From NCBI GenBank assembly GCA_947378965.1, contig CANCMG010000016.1:1-55840 (forward strand): DNA of 55,840 bases, in the 5' to 3' direction. The notes beneath the pieces are model-generated. The model was not told the origin of the DNA, did no database searches, and was given only the letters and a program-made list of their open reading frames with translations. Made by a program: the position numbers and the translations under genes. Shown here in pieces: positions 1 to 10,321 of this stretch. Source of the stretch: Alcaligenaceae bacterium. GTDB taxonomy: Bacteria > Pseudomonadota > Gammaproteobacteria > Burkholderiales > Burkholderiaceae_B. The stretch's first letter is position 1; every line of letters begins with the position of its first letter.

Positions 1-1005
1 GATCAAGATATTCGCAACATGGGTGGTTTGCGCAAGTACATGCCCATCACGTGGATCACCTTTTTGATTGGTACGCTGGCCTTGGTGGGTACGCCGTTTT
101 TCTCGGGCTTTTATTCTAAAGAGCACATCATCGAAGCTGCCGGTGCGGCCAACGTGTGGGGCGCAAGTTTTGCACATTACGCTACGTTGATCGGTGTGTT
201 TGTGACGTCACTGTATTCTTTCCGTGTGTACTTTTTAGTGTTTCATGGCAAAGAGCGTTTTGATACGCACGGCGGCGCGCACGCCGCATCGCCCGGGCAT
301 GATGACCACGCAGCCTGCGGTCACGACCATGATCACGCCCACGCCCACGCCCACGGTCATGATCATGCTGGTCACGGCGATGCCCATGGGCATGATGATC
401 ATGGTCATCACGGCGGCACGCCACACGAGTCACCATGGGTGGTGACCTTGCCGTTGGTGCTCTTGGCCATCCCGTCGATCATCATCGGTGCGATTGCAAT
501 TGATCCTTTACTGTTTGGGTCGTACTTTAAAAACTCAATTGTGATCCTCACTCAGCATCCTGCGATGGCAGAGCTTGCCAAAGAGTGGCACCACGTGCAT
601 GGTTGGGTGGGTTATGCCTTGCATGCCTTTACGACCGTGCCCTTCTGGCTAGTGGTAGCAGGCGCAGTGGTAGCGTGGTACTGCTACTTGATTAATCCTA
701 AAGTTCCAGCGGCGATCCAGTCGAATCTAACCGTTGTGAATAAGGTCCTTGAAAACAAGTACTTCTTTGACTGGTTTAATGAGCAAGTGCTGGCACGAGG
801 TTTGCGCGCACTCGGCACGAGCTTCTGGCAACGCGGCGATCGTGGTTTGATCGATGGCCTGTTGGTGAATGGCTCGGCAAAATTAGTGGGTGCTTTGGCA
901 GGTGTGACCCGTCGGTTCCAGACGGGTTACATCTATCACTACGCCTTTGCGATGATCATCGGCCTGCTGGTCGCGATCACCTACGTTATCTTTGGTACTA
1001 AATAA
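1..1005 (+). CDS. nuoL: NADH-quinone oxidoreductase subunit L, C-terminal part (5' end outside window)
   Basis: This is the C-terminal 334 codons of the large antiporter-like membrane subunit of complex I, which carries proton translocation and has the long lateral helix at its C-terminus. The reading frame is open from base 1, so the gene is truncated by the window edge. Visible family features are the segment reading GTPFFSGFYSKE, several hydrophobic helices, and a final helix near the stop. A histidine-rich hydrophilic loop (about 244-432, roughly 20 His) interrupts the membrane region before PHESPWVVTLPL. Its TAA overlaps the nuoM ATG by one base, and the order L-M-N confirms identity. 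The His loop is the only oddity. Confidence 0.96.
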   Translation, partial: DQDIRNMGGLRKYMPITWITFLIGTLALVGTPFFSGFYSKEHIIEAAGAANVWGASFAHYATLIGVFVTSLYSFRVYFLVFHGKERFDTHGGAHAASPGHDDHAACGHDHDHAHAHAHGHDHAGHGDAHGHDDHGHHGGTPHESPWVVTLPLVLLAIPSIIIGAIAIDPLLFGSYFKNSIVILTQHPAMAELAKEWHHVHGWVGYALHAFTTVPFWLVVAGAVVAWYCYLINPKVPAAIQSNLTVVNKVLENKYFFDWFNEQVLARGLRALGTSFWQRGDRGLIDGLLVNGSAKLVGALAGVTRRFQTGYIYHYAFAMIIGLLVAITYVIFGTK

Positions 1006-2504
1006 TGACAAGCGAGATGGCTTCTTTTACGACTCCGTGGCTAACGTTTGCGATTTTCGTTCCGATCGTCTGCGGCTTGTTGATTTTGGCGGTGGGCAGC
1101 GACGAGCGCCCAGCCTTGACGCGAAATCTTGCGCTGATCGGTGCGCTACTCAGTTTCTTTGTCACAATCCCTCTTTACACAGGCTTTGACAATACAACGG
1201 CCGCGATGCAGTTTGTTGAAAAGTCGACCTGGATACCCGCCTTTGCGGTGATGTATCACCTGGGCGTGGATGGGATCTCGTTGTGGTTTGTGCTACTGAC
1301 TGCCTTTATTACGATCATCGTTGTACTGGCGGGCTGGGAGGTCATTACCTCACGTATCGCGCAATACATGGCTGCCTTCTTGATCTTGTCGGGTTTGATG
1401 ATCGGCGTCTTCGTCGCGATGGACGGCTTGTTGTTCTATATCTTCTTTGAAGCCACACTGATCCCGATGTATATCATCGTAGGCGTTTGGGGTGGCCCCA
1501 ATCGAGTCTATGCCGCGTTCAAGTTCTTCTTGTATACGCTGATGGGTTCGTTACTGACCTTGGTTGCCTTTTTGTACCTCTGGAACGAAGCCGGTGGTTC
1601 ATTTGATATCCAAACCTGGCACGACTTGCCACTGGCTTACACGCCGCAGGTTTTGATCTTCTTTGCGTTTTTGGCGGCCTTTGCGGTAAAGGTACCGATG
1701 TGGCCCGTGCACACCTGGTTGCCCGACGCCCACGTTGAGGCGCCTACCGGCGGCTCGGTGGTGTTGGCGGCCATTATGCTCAAACTCGGCGCCTATGGCT
1801 TTTTGAGATTGTCGCTACCGATTGTGCCTGACGCGTCGGTGGGTATGTCAGGCATCATCATTGCACTGTCGTTGATCGCGGTGATTTATATCGGCATGGT
1901 TGCGATTGTGCAAGACGATATGAAAAAGCTCGTGGCCTATTCATCGGTCGCACATATGGGTTTTGTGACGCTAGGTTTCTTTATCTTCAACACGGCAGGT
2001 GTTGAGGGTGCGATTGTGCAGATGGTGTCGCATGGCTTTGTATCGGCCGCGATGTTCTTGTGTATTGGTGTGTTGTACGACCGTATGCACAGCCGTCAGA
2101 TTGCGGATTACGGTGGCGTCATCAACACCATGCCGCGCTTTGTGACCTTCTTTGTGTTCTTCTCAATGGCTAATGCTGGCTTACCAGCCACAAGCGGCTT
2201 TGTGGGCGAATTCATGGTCATCATGGGTGCCGTGCAGTTTAATTTCTGGATCGGTTTGTTGGCAGCAACAGCCTTGATTCTTGGGGCCTCCTATTCTCTT
2301 TGGATGGTGAAGCGGGTCGCGTTTGGTGATGTCGCCAACGATCACGTGCGCGATTTGCACGATCTGTCGAGTCGCGAATTTTTTATTCTCGGGATCATGG
2401 CGCTTGCCGTGCTCTATATGGGTATCCATCCCAAGCCCTTTACTGATGTGATGCACACCTCAGTTGAGGCCCTGTTGCAACACGTATCCAATTCAAAACT
2501 GTAA
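1005..2504 (+). CDS. nuoM: NADH-quinone oxidoreductase subunit M
   Basis: Antiporter-like proton-pumping membrane subunit of complex I, 499 residues, the usual length. Many hydrophobic helices are visible. The conserved membrane glutamate sits at about E149 ([12 protein letters not shown]) and the lysine at about K229 ([21 protein letters not shown]), the pair equivalent to E144/K234 of E. coli NuoM. The start ATG at 1005 shares its A with the nuoL stop, which implies translational coupling. An alternative in-frame ATG lies four codons downstream. nuoN follows eight bases after the stop. No abnormality was seen. Confidence 0.97.
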   Translation: MTSEMASFTTPWLTFAIFVPIVCGLLILAVGSDERPALTRNLALIGALLSFFVTIPLYTGFDNTTAAMQFVEKSTWIPAFAVMYHLGVDGISLWFVLLTAFITIIVVLAGWEVITSRIAQYMAAFLILSGLMIGVFVAMDGLLFYIFFEATLIPMYIIVGVWGGPNRVYAAFKFFLYTLMGSLLTLVAFLYLWNEAGGSFDIQTWHDLPLAYTPQVLIFFAFLAAFAVKVPMWPVHTWLPDAHVEAPTGGSVVLAAIMLKLGAYGFLRLSLPIVPDASVGMSGIIIALSLIAVIYIGMVAIVQDDMKKLVAYSSVAHMGFVTLGFFIFNTAGVEGAIVQMVSHGFVSAAMFLCIGVLYDRMHSRQIADYGGVINTMPRFVTFFVFFSMANAGLPATSGFVGEFMVIMGAVQFNFWIGLLAATALILGASYSLWMVKRVAFGDVANDHVRDLHDLSSREFFILGIMALAVLYMGIHPKPFTDVMHTSVEALLQHVSNSKL

Positions 2505-2512
2505 GCCCCGCC

Positions 2513-4000
2513 ATGATGCAATCTCAATTCGATTTCGGCCTGGCCGCACCAGAAATTATTCTGACAGTGATGGGCATGGTCATCCTGATTCTTGATGCGC
2601 TCAGTAGTGGTGCGCGTCGCACACTCGCCTATGGTTTGTCTTTGGTGACGTTGGCTGTATTGGCAGCGGTCTCTTTTTGGCAATGGAATATGGGTTTGGT
2701 GGGCGAAACATTCTTTGGGATGTACATCGCTGACCCGTTGGCACATTTGTTAAAAATGGCTTCGTATCTTGCGGTTGCGCTCACTTTGGTCTATGGCCGT
2801 GAATACATGCAGTCGCGCGATATGCTGCGCGGCGGCGAGTTTTATGTGCTGGTACTGTTTGCCTTGCTTGGGCAAATGGTGATGATTTCTGCTGGTAATT
2901 TCTTGACCATTTATCTGGGTCTTGAGTTAATGTCTTTGGCGCTCTACGCACTCGTTGCGATTCGCCGCGATCATGCGCAGTCAACCGAAGCCGCCATGAA
3001 GTATTTTGTTCTGGGTGCTTTGGCCTCGGGCTTTATGTTGTACGGCATGTCGATGTTGTATGGCGCCACCGGTAATCTTGATTTGCGCAATATTGCTGAT
3101 GCGGTGAACTCGGGTCAGATCGATTATCTGCCTCTCACCTTTGGTGTGGTGTTTTTGGTCGCAGGTTTGGCCTTTAAGCTTGGCGCAGTGCCGTTTCATA
3201 TGTGGGTGCCCGATGTGTATCAGGGTTCGCCAACAGCCGTCACTTTGGTGTTGGCAGCGGCACCTAAACTGGCGGCCTTTGCGATTACCTTGCGTATTTT
3301 GGTCGTAGGTTTGGGTGATTTGACCGGCGACTGGCAACCAATGTTGCTGATTTTGGCCTTTCTGTCGCTGGCAATTGGTAACCTGACTGCCATCATGCAG
3401 ACCAACTTCAAGCGGATGTTGGCCTACTCAACCATCTCGCATATGGGCTTTATCTTGTTGGGCTTGGCGTCGGGTTCGCTAGATGGTGATAAGCAGTTTG
3501 ATACTGAATCGTATGGTTCTGCTTTGTTCTACATGCTGACTTATGTGTTGACCACGCTGGCGTCGTTTGGCTTGATCATGTTGATGACACGCGAAGGCCA
3601 CGAGTGCGAAGATATCAGCGATCTGAAAGGCTTGAACCGTCGCAGCCCCTGGATGGCGGCCTTGCTTTTGCTACTGATGTGTTCGTTGGCAGGCTTGCCA
3701 CCTTTAGTTGGCTTTGATGCCAAGCTGTTGATTTTGCAGACACTGCTGAAATCAGATCGTCTCTGGATGGCTGTTGTAGCAGTATTGTTTTCGTTGATCG
3801 GCGCCTTCTATTATTTGCGTGTCATCAAGGTGATGTACTTTGATGAGCCCGAGGCGGCTACTCCGACCATTGAGACAGTGTCCTGGATTCCTCGCAGTCT
3901 GATCATCCTGAACGGCTTGGCTGTTTTAGTGCTTGGCCTGATGCCTAATGGGTTGTTGGTGCTGTGCTTGCAAGCCATGCGCGCGACCTTGGCGTTTTAA
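2513..4000 (+). CDS. nuoN: NADH-quinone oxidoreductase subunit N
   Basis: Third antiporter-like membrane subunit of complex I, 495 residues. Typical motifs are the segment [18 protein letters not shown], containing the conserved membrane lysine, and [14 protein letters not shown]. It is strongly hydrophobic throughout with about 13-14 predicted helices. It begins with ATGATG at 2513 (either could start) and is followed immediately by the DUF2818 gene. As last nuo subunit in the operon it marks the end of the complex I cluster. Confidence 0.97.
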   Translation: MMQSQFDFGLAAPEIILTVMGMVILILDALSSGARRTLAYGLSLVTLAVLAAVSFWQWNMGLVGETFFGMYIADPLAHLLKMASYLAVALTLVYGREYMQSRDMLRGGEFYVLVLFALLGQMVMISAGNFLTIYLGLELMSLALYALVAIRRDHAQSTEAAMKYFVLGALASGFMLYGMSMLYGATGNLDLRNIADAVNSGQIDYLPLTFGVVFLVAGLAFKLGAVPFHMWVPDVYQGSPTAVTLVLAAAPKLAAFAITLRILVVGLGDLTGDWQPMLLILAFLSLAIGNLTAIMQTNFKRMLAYSTISHMGFILLGLASGSLDGDKQFDTESYGSALFYMLTYVLTTLASFGLIMLMTREGHECEDISDLKGLNRRSPWMAALLLLLMCSLAGLPPLVGFDAKLLILQTLLKSDRLWMAVVAVLFSLIGAFYYLRVIKVMYFDEPEAATPTIETVSWIPRSLIILNGLAVLVLGLMPNGLLVLCLQAMRATLAF

Positions 4001-4003
4001 TGG

Positions 4004-4312
4004 ATGAATCAAACCGCAGCGGTTTGGCTATTGATTCTGCTGGCTTTTATAGCGGCAAATGTGCCGTTTCTGAATAATCGAGTGTTGGCGGTATGGCAGC
4101 CTAAGAGTTTGCCAGCGCCAAAGGCTTTTTGGTTGCGCGCGCTAGAACTGTTTGTGCTGTACTGCCTGGTAGGCGCAATCGGCATTTCGTTTGAGCGTTT
4201 AATTGGAAACGTTTTTGCGCAGCGCTGGGAGTTCTATGCCATCACGTTTAGCCTGTTTGTCGTGATGGCGTTTCCGGGGTTTGTGTTTCGCTATTTGCTG
4301 CGCCGCGCCTAA
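4004..4312 (+). CDS. DUF2818 family small membrane protein
   Basis: A 102-residue protein with three hydrophobic stretches (about 7-21, 48-66 and 82-98). It starts three bases after the nuoN stop, so it belongs to the nuo operon. A DUF2818 protein directly after nuoN is a recurring betaproteobacterial arrangement. Function is unknown; a role in complex I assembly or stability is only inferred from position. It converges with serB across an 11-bp gap that holds the palindrome GCGATCGC but no convincing terminator. Confidence 0.85.
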   Translation: MNQTAAVWLLILLAFIAANVPFLNNRVLAVWQPKSLPAPKAFWLRALELFVLYCLVGAIGISFERLIGNVFAQRWEFYAITFSLFVVMAFPGFVFRYLLRRA

Positions 4313-4323
4313 GCGATCGCTCA

Positions 4324-5181
4324 CTAATTTTCAAACCAGTTCAACACCCCGTCAAGCCCTGCAAAATTCAACGCGTAATTTGCTTGGGCGCGTACCACGG
4401 GCTTGGCACGATACGCCACCGAATAGCCCGCTAAGCCCAGCATCTTCAGGTCGTTAGCACCATCTCCAATCGCAATGATCTGGTGCGTTTGCGCGCCAAG
4501 CGCTTGGGCAAAGGCGGTTAAGGTATCGGCCTTGCCCTGTGCATCAAGAATCCGTCCGTTGACTTTGCCCGTGAGCAGGCCGTGCTCTTGCTCGAGCACG
4601 TTGGCGTGTGCGGCATCGAGACCTAAACGGGCTTTGAGTTTCTCGGTAAAAAAGGTGAAGCCACCCGACACAAGCAACACTTTGATCCCAGCCTGTTGGG
4701 CTGTACTGACAAGTTGCTCTGCACCCGGATTTAAGCGTAATTTTTGGTTATACACCTGTTGCAGTACGTCGGCAGACAGCCCTTTTAAAAATGCCACGCG
4801 ACGCGTCAGGCTGTCAGAAAAATCTTTGATCTCGCCACGCATCGCGGCTTCAGTAATTGAGGCGACTTGCTCTTTGACTCCACCAAACGCTGCGATCTCA
4901 TCAATGCACTCAATGTTGATCAGGGTTGAGTCCATATCCATTGCCAACACTTTGCAGTCGGCTAAGCGGCTGCCGGCAGCAATATAGGCGGTATCCACTG
5001 ACACCCGCTCGCCCCACGCCAATAACTCAGCACGTGTGGTGGCGCTAGCGTTGACGTTTAACAAACGCGCTGCGGTGGTGCTAATGCGCTGTACCCCAGA
5101 GGCTTCGCTAAGCGCTGCCGCTTGTTCAATAAGGTCGCTTGCTAAGGCGGGTGATTGCACAACGAGATTAAAGGTAGTCAT
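4324..5181 (-). CDS. serB: Phosphoserine phosphatase
   Basis: HAD-superfamily enzyme of the last step of serine synthesis, hydrolysing O-phosphoserine. 285 residues. Motif I is DMDSTLI (nucleophile and acid at about D82/D84, with the DxDST signature of SerB), motif II is the serine in LLVSGGF, and motif IV is GDGANDLKML. The N-terminal ~75 residues form the small regulatory-type domain seen in proteobacterial SerB. ATG at 5181 is preferred over an in-frame TTG four codons upstream. It lies 167 bp downstream of mfd on the same strand, with a possible promoter between that I could not place. Confidence 0.95.
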   Translation of the reverse strand: MTTFNLVVQSPALASDLIEQAAALSEASGVQRISTTAARLLNVNASATTRAELLAWGERVSVDTAYIAAGSRLADCKVLAMDMDSTLINIECIDEIAAFGGVKEQVASITEAAMRGEIKDFSDSLTRRVAFLKGLSADVLQQVYNQKLRLNPGAEQLVSTAQQAGIKVLLVSGGFTFFTEKLKARLGLDAAHANVLEQEHGLLTGKVNGRILDAQGKADTLTAFAQALGAQTHQIIAIGDGANDLKMLGLAGYSVAYRAKPVVRAQANYALNFAGLDGVLNWFEN

Positions 5182-5348
5182 AAACGGATTCAAAGTATGA
5201 AAGGAGGTGTCATCAATTGAAAAAATTTTAGAAGATCAGGTACAAATGTCTTGCGAGTCATCTGATGAAAAAGGTGGCTTGTTGTTTCACACCTTTAAAA
5301 AGGGAACTCATCCTGAATACAATACACGACCTTCAAGTACAGCAAACA

Positions 5349-8300
5349 TCACCGTGCTAGCGAACGCAACAAAGTACGCACCGCCTCATAACGTGCGTTG
5401 ACGTCGAGCCCCTTGATTTCAATCCGTAGTTTATCTTGGCCGGCAAATCGAATGTTTTTTTGCTTTTGCACCAACTCAATCAGGCGCACTGGGTCAACTG
5501 TTGTGCTTTGCTTAAAGTGCAGCATGATTTGCATCTCGCTGGCGTCAATTTTTTGAATCCCCAAGGGCAAGCCTAACAAGCGGATTTTATGAGTTGAGAG
5601 CAAAGTACGGGCTGGCTCAGGGAGCTTGCCAAAACGATCGATGAGTTCTTCTTGGATCACAATCAAATCGTCTTCGTCTTTGCAACTTGATAAGCGCTTG
5701 TAAAGCGATAGCCGCGCTGGTACGTCGCCACAAAAATCAGCAGGCAGTAGGGCGGGGGCGTGTAGATTCACTTCGCACCCTGCGCTAAAGGGCGCATCCA
5801 AGTCGGGTTCAACACCGGCCTTCAAAGCTCGCACGGCTTCGTTGAGCATATCGTTGTACATCGAGAAGCCAATTTCTTGGATATTGCCCGATTGCGATTC
5901 GCCTAACACCTCACCTGTGCCACGGATTTCAAGGTCATGCATCGCCAAAAAGAAGCCCGAACCAAGTTCTTCCATCGCCTGAATCGCTTCAAGGCGTTTT
6001 TTGGCGTTCTTGGTGATTGAGTCTTCGCCTGGCGTCATTAGGTAGGCGTAGGCTTGGTGGTGCGAGCGCCCCACGCGGCCGCGCAATTGATGCAATTGCG
6101 CCAAGCCAAAGCGGTCGGCCCGATGGATGATGATGGTGTTGGCACTTGAGACGTCAATGCCGGTTTCGATAATTGTGGTGCAAAGCAAGACGTTAAAGCG
6201 CTGCTGATAAAAGCCTTTCATCACCTGTTCAAGATCGCGTTCACCCATTTGGCCATGCGCAACCGCGATGCGGGCCTCGGGCACTAGTTCTTCGAGGCGG
6301 GCGCGACGGTTATGAATGGTTTCAACTTCGTTATGCAAAAAGTAGGCTTGCCCGCCGCGCTTGAGTTCGCGCAGCAAGGCTTCTCGAATGGTGCTGTTAT
6401 CCTCACGACGCACAAAGGTTTTAATGGCTAAGCGCTTTTGTGGTGCCGTGGCAATCACTGAAAAATCGCGAATCCCTTCCAGAGACATCCCAAGCGTGCG
6501 GGGGATTGGTGTGGCCGTGAGCGTCAAGACATCAACCTCTGCGCGCAGCGACTTGAGCACTTCTTTTTGGCGCACGCCAAAGCGATGTTCTTCGTCGATG
6601 ATGACGAGCCCCAAGCGCATAAAGTTGACGTCTTTCGATAAGATCTTGTGGGTGCCGATGACAATGTCGATCGTACCGTCGTTGATCCCTATGATGGCGC
6701 TGGCGATCTCTTTGGCGGATCTGAAACGCGAGAGTTCAACCACCTTCACTGGCCAGTCGGCAAAACGATCTGAAAAGGTTTGTGCGTGTTGTTCAGCCAG
6801 CAGCGTGGTTGGGCACAAAATCGCTACCTGCTTGCCGTTGGCGATGGCCAAAAACGCGGCGCGCAACGCGACTTCTGTTTTACCAAACCCCACATCGCCG
6901 CACACCAGTCGATCCATCGGGCGCCCAGAGGTCATGTCAGCCAACACGCATTGAATGGCGGCCGCCTGATCAACCGTCTCTTCAAAGCCAAAGCCTTCAG
7001 AAAATAACTCGTAATCTCCTAAAGGCAGCTTGAAGGCGAAGCCCTGTCGTGCCGCGCGTTTGGCGTAAATATCGAGCAGTTCGGCTGCGGTGTCGCGGAC
7101 TTGCTGTGCGGCTTTGCGGCGAGCCTTCTCCCATTGGCCCGAACCAAGCTGATGCAAGGGGGCAGTGTCTGGGTCGTTGCCGCTGTAACGCGCAATCACG
7201 TGTAATTGCGCCACGGGCACGTAGAGCGTTGTCTTGTTTGCGTATTCAAGATGAAGAAACTCCATCTCGCCTTCGCCCATATCCATGTTAATTAGGCCGT
7301 GGTAACGGCCGATGCCATGTTGCGCATGCACCACCGGATCACCGATGCGCAATTCAGATAAATCGCGCACCATGGCTTCGACGTTGCTAGCGCGTTCTTG
7401 ATCGCGCTTACCACGACGGGCAGTGGTGCCGTGTCCGGGGTATAGGTCGTTTTCAGTGATAAAGACCAGTTGCTGTCCTGGCAATTGAAAGCCAGTATTG
7501 AGTTGTGCGACTGTGATGGCAAAATGCGCATCGCCTTCTAAAAATAGTGCGAGTGATTCGGTTTGCGCGTCTGGGATCAGGCCATGTTCGGCCAGCATCT
7601 GCAAGATGGTTTCACGTCGCCCGTGCGAGTCGGTGCACAAAACTAGTCGCCGCTGCGTTTGGCTTAACAGTGCACGAAGTTTTTGTACGGGGTCGTCAGA
7701 GCGGCGCGAGATCCCGATATCGGGTGCCGCTAAAAACTCAGGGTGTTCGGTCTCGGTGGTGAGTGCGACACGCGCAAAGATCTTGAGTTGTTCAAACAGG
7801 GTTTCAGCCCGTAAAAACAACGCGTCTGGCGCAAGCACCGGGCGCTCGCGATCGCTCTTTAAAAAGTTATAGCGGCTGGCCGTATCTTGGGCAAAGCGAC
7901 GCATGGCGTCGTCGATATCCCCTAACGTCACCATGATGGTGTCTTGTGTCAGGTAATCGAACAAGGTGGCGGTGCTGTCAAAAAACAGCGGCAAATAATA
8001 TTCAACGCCAGCAAACGCAATCCCACTACCAATATCGCGATAGGGCAACGCACGCGAAGGGTCGCCTTCAAACACTTCGCGAAAGCCCGAGCGAAAATGA
8101 TTACGCGCGGCTTCATCCATCGGAAACTCGCGCCCAGGCAGCAACTGCACTGAGCCGACTGGGTATAAGCTGCGCTGGGTATCAATATCGAAGGCGCGAA
8201 TCGATTCGATTTCATCATCAAATAAATCGATGCGATAGGGCACCACAGAGCCCATCGGAAACAAGTCAATCAAACTGCCACGCACACAGAATTCGCCTGG

Positions 8301-8801
8301 TACCGTCACCTGAGAAACATGGGCGTAATTGGCCAACATCAACTGCGCGCGTAAGGCGGCCTCGTTAAGTTTGTCTTTTTGCTTAAACGAAAAGGTATAA
8401 GCAGCCAAAAAACTTGGTGGGGGTAAGCGGTACAGTGCAGTGGTGATCGGCACGGTTAACACGTCGACCTCGTGCTGCATCAAGGCATGCAACGTGCGTA
8501 ACCGTTCAGAGATTAGATCTTGGTGTGGCGAAAAGCTATCGTAGGGCAGGGTCTCCCAGTCGGGCAGGGGGCGCACCTTTAGTTCGGGGGCAAAAAGAGG
8601 GATCTCATCGGCCAGGCGCTGCGCCTCAAGGGGTTCAGCCGTCAAAATCACCAGTGTTTTGCCGGCTTGACGCGCCAGCTGCGCCAGCAGCCAGGCATCC
8701 CCAGAGCCAGGCGGACGAGGATGGTGGTAGCGCAGACCCGGTTTCAGGGCGTTGAGCAGCGTTGATATTGTTGAGACGACTGAAGCGGGTGCAGCGGGCA
8801 T
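5349..8801 (-). CDS. mfd: Transcription-repair coupling factor
   Basis: Superfamily 2 translocase that removes stalled RNA polymerase and recruits UvrA. 1150 residues, full length for Mfd. In order: UvrB-homology N-terminal modules, a CarD/Tudor-like RNA-polymerase-interaction domain (around RIGDPVVHAQHGIGRYHG), a RecG-like helicase core with Walker A GDVGFGKTE, the DEEH box in VIIDEEHRFGVRQ, the motif TATPIPRTL, and motif VI QLRGRVGRS, then the C-terminal D7 domain. ATG at 8801 is chosen because the upstream 13 codons do not look like Mfd. It is divergent from ispD. Confidence 0.97.
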   Translation of the reverse strand: MPAAPASVVSTISTLLNALKPGLRYHHPRPPGSGDAWLLAQLARQAGKTLVILTAEPLEAQRLADEIPLFAPELKVRPLPDWETLPYDSFSPHQDLISERLRTLHALMQHEVDVLTVPITTALYRLPPPSFLAAYTFSFKQKDKLNEAALRAQLMLANYAHVSQVTVPGEFCVRGSLIDLFPMGSVVPYRIDLFDDEIESIRAFDIDTQRSLYPVGSVQLLPGREFPMDEAARNHFRSGFREVFEGDPSRALPYRDIGSGIAFAGVEYYLPLFFDSTATLFDYLTQDTIMVTLGDIDDAMRRFAQDTASRYNFLKSDRERPVLAPDALFLRAETLFEQLKIFARVALTTETEHPEFLAAPDIGISRRSDDPVQKLRALLSQTQRRLVLCTDSHGRRETILQMLAEHGLIPDAQTESLALFLEGDAHFAITVAQLNTGFQLPGQQLVFITENDLYPGHGTTARRGKRDQERASNVEAMVRDLSELRIGDPVVHAQHGIGRYHGLINMDMGEGEMEFLHLEYANKTTLYVPVAQLHVIARYSGNDPDTAPLHQLGSGQWEKARRKAAQQVRDTAAELLDIYAKRAARQGFAFKLPLGDYELFSEGFGFEETVDQAAAIQCVLADMTSGRPMDRLVCGDVGFGKTEVALRAAFLAIANGKQVAILCPTTLLAEQHAQTFSDRFADWPVKVVELSRFRSAKEIASAIIGINDGTIDIVIGTHKILSKDVNFMRLGLVIIDEEHRFGVRQKEVLKSLRAEVDVLTLTATPIPRTLGMSLEGIRDFSVIATAPQKRLAIKTFVRREDNSTIREALLRELKRGGQAYFLHNEVETIHNRRARLEELVPEARIAVAHGQMGERDLEQVMKGFYQQRFNVLLCTTIIETGIDVSSANTIIIHRADRFGLAQLHQLRGRVGRSHHQAYAYLMTPGEDSITKNAKKRLEAIQAMEELGSGFFLAMHDLEIRGTGEVLGESQSGNIQEIGFSMYNDMLNEAVRALKAGVEPDLDAPFSAGCEVNLHAPALLPADFCGDVPARLSLYKRLSSCKDEDDLIVIQEELIDRFGKLPEPARTLLSTHKIRLLGLPLGIQKIDASEMQIMLHFKQSTTVDPVRLIELVQKQKNIRFAGQDKLRIEIKGLDVNARYEAVRTLLRSLAR

Positions 8802-8866
8802 GACAAACCAATATAAAAAAAGACGCAGGCGCCATCCCAAAATAGGGGGCGCCGAATGAAGTGCTA

Positions 8867-8872
8867 ATTATA
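8867..8872 (-). promoter_or_regulatory. Possible -10 element for mfd
   Basis: TATAAT on the minus strand, about 66 bp upstream of the mfd ATG in the divergent mfd/ispD region. No good -35 hexamer was found at 16-18 bp, so the call rests on the -10 match and position only. Confidence 0.3.
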
Positions 8873-8999
8873 GGGCGAGGGCGACTTGTGCGACCTGTGC
8901 ACGGCAGCGTGCCATCGCGATGAGTCTTAGGAAGATGCAAGGAAGTGTCGTTGCCGTGGCGTGGTGAGCAGTCAGTCAGCCGTTTCGAGATTCTTTTCG

Positions 9000-9029
9000 T
9001 GGACTCGTTGCACACTCGACACCTATAAT
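9000..9029 (+). promoter_or_regulatory. Likely sigma-70 promoter of ispD-ispF
   Basis: TGGACT (9000-9005, four of six against TTGACA) and a perfect TATAAT (9024-9029) separated by 18 bp. Predicted start near 9036 leaves a short leader of about 16 bases before the ispD ATG at 9052. The leader carries only a weak ribosome site (GGAA at 9044-9047). Inference from sequence only. Confidence 0.5.
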
Positions 9030-9051
9030 TGGGCGCTGTCAATGGAACCCT

Positions 9052-9777
9052 ATGAGCCTGACTCAGACCACCCCGCGAATCGTTGCCCTGGTACCCTCGG
9101 CGGGAGTCGGTGCGCGCGCGCAGTCGCAAGTGCCCTCTGCGCTGTCCAAGGCGGCTATGCCTAAGCAATACCGCTTATTGGCAGGAGTGCCGATGTTGCG
9201 GCGCTCGGTGCAAGCCTTATTAAACGAGCCTCGCATTGAACAGGTGCGTGTGGTGGTCGCGCTAGGTGATTTACTGGCTGGGCAATGCCTGGCGGGTTTG
9301 CCGCGTACGGTGTGCTGCCCTTGTGGTGGCGCAACTCGCGCGCAAACGGTATTAAATGGTCTTCAAGATGCGCAATTGCGTGCAGAAGACTGGGTGCTTG
9401 TGCACGATGCGGCACGCCCTGGTTTGCCTGCAGAGGCTTTGGCGCGCCTGATCGATAGCTGTCTGCCTCACGCAGTGGGTGGTTTGCTGGCGATGCCGGT
9501 TGCCGATACGGTGAAGCGTTCGTACCCGCCGCCCTCAAAGACCGTGCTACAAACGATTGCGCGCGAGTCGTTGTGGTTGGCACAAACCCCCCAAATGTTT
9601 CGGGCCGGCTTGCTCGAGCAGGCCTTGGTCACCGCAATTGAGCGTAACGTGTCGATTACAGATGAGTCGTCTGCACTCGAAGCTGCGGGTCATGCCCCTT
9701 TACTGATACAAGGCTCGGCGTTAAATGCCAAGGTCACCTGGCCTGAAGATTTTGAATGGGTGCAATCATGGCTGTAA
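9052..9777 (+). CDS. ispD: 2-C-methyl-D-erythritol 4-phosphate cytidylyltransferase
   Basis: Third step of the non-mevalonate isoprenoid pathway, transferring CMP to methylerythritol phosphate in the cytoplasm. 241 residues, normal length. The nucleotide-binding N-terminus reads ALVPSAGVGARAQ followed by MPKQYRLL, with an insert of about 10 residues between the Gly-rich turn and the PKQY lysine. HDAARP is the metal/substrate motif, and ITDESSALEAAG and KVTWPEDF are typical. ispF follows after 31 bp on the same strand, the common ispDF pairing. Confidence 0.95.
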   Translation: MSLTQTTPRIVALVPSAGVGARAQSQVPSALSKAAMPKQYRLLAGVPMLRRSVQALLNEPRIEQVRVVVALGDLLAGQCLAGLPRTVCCPCGGATRAQTVLNGLQDAQLRAEDWVLVHDAARPGLPAEALARLIDSCLPHAVGGLLAMPVADTVKRSYPPPSKTVLQTIARESLWLAQTPQMFRAGLLEQALVTAIERNVSITDESSALEAAGHAPLLIQGSALNAKVTWPEDFEWVQSWL

Positions 9778-9808
9778 CTCACGTGTCTGATTGCAAGGAT
9801 GACTGCAA

Positions 9809-10321
9809 GTGAACCCTAACGCGTTTCGTGTCGGACAAGGATTCGATGTACACGCACTCGTGCCCGAGCGTGCTTTAATCATTGGTGGCGTGCAGATTGA
9901 GCACAGCTTAGGTTTGTTGGGGCACTCGGATGCCGATGTGTTGTTGCATGCCTTGACGGATGCCCTATTAGGCGCAGCGGGGTTGGGTGATATTGGTCGG
10001 CATTTTCCGGATACTGACCCTCAATACCGTGGCGCGGATAGTCGCGTGTTGTTACGTACGGCTTATCAACGGGTGTGCGAGGCGGGTTGGCAGGTGGTCA
10101 ATATCGATGCCACGATTCATGCGCAAGCACCAAAAATGGGCCCACATATTGTTGGGATGATTGCCAATATTGCGCACGATCTGGCGATTGCGGCTACGTC
10201 GGTCAATATCAAAGCTAAAACTAACGAAGGCCTAGGCCACTTGGGCCGGCAAGAAGGGATCGCCGCAAATGTGATTGTGCTACTAAGCGCTCACAGCCCG
10301 CCATCTGGAATAAACACATAG
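9809..10321 (+). CDS. ispF: 2-C-methyl-D-erythritol 2,4-cyclodiphosphate synthase
   Basis: Cyclises the CDP-methylerythritol phosphate product to the cyclodiphosphate. 170 residues with a GTG start. Zinc ligands are visible as D13 and H15 (GFDVHAL) and H47 ([17 protein letters not shown]), with the conserved [14 protein letters not shown] loop and [13 protein letters not shown] near the end. Its last ~31 bases overlap tail to tail with the response regulator gene on the other strand. Confidence 0.96.
   Translation: MNPNAFRVGQGFDVHALVPERALIIGGVQIEHSLGLLGHSDADVLLHALTDALLGAAGLGDIGRHFPDTDPQYRGADSRVLLRTAYQRVCEAGWQVVNIDATIHAQAPKMGPHIVGMIANIAHDLAIAATSVNIKAKTNEGLGHLGRQEGIAANVIVLLSAHSPPSGINT

Noticed and set aside
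4313-4320. GCGATCGC palindrome between DUF2818 and serB
   Set aside because: An 8-bp palindrome of a common type; no stem-loop with a T-run and no sign of function.
5207-5401. Small GTG-started frame with AAGGAG nearby between serB and mfd
   Set aside because: The ribosome-site match abuts the start codon, the frame overlaps the mfd 3' end, and the peptide shows no recognisable feature.
6361-6954. 197-codon frame on the plus strand inside mfd
   Set aside because: Antisense to the conserved helicase core of Mfd; no domain or start signal.
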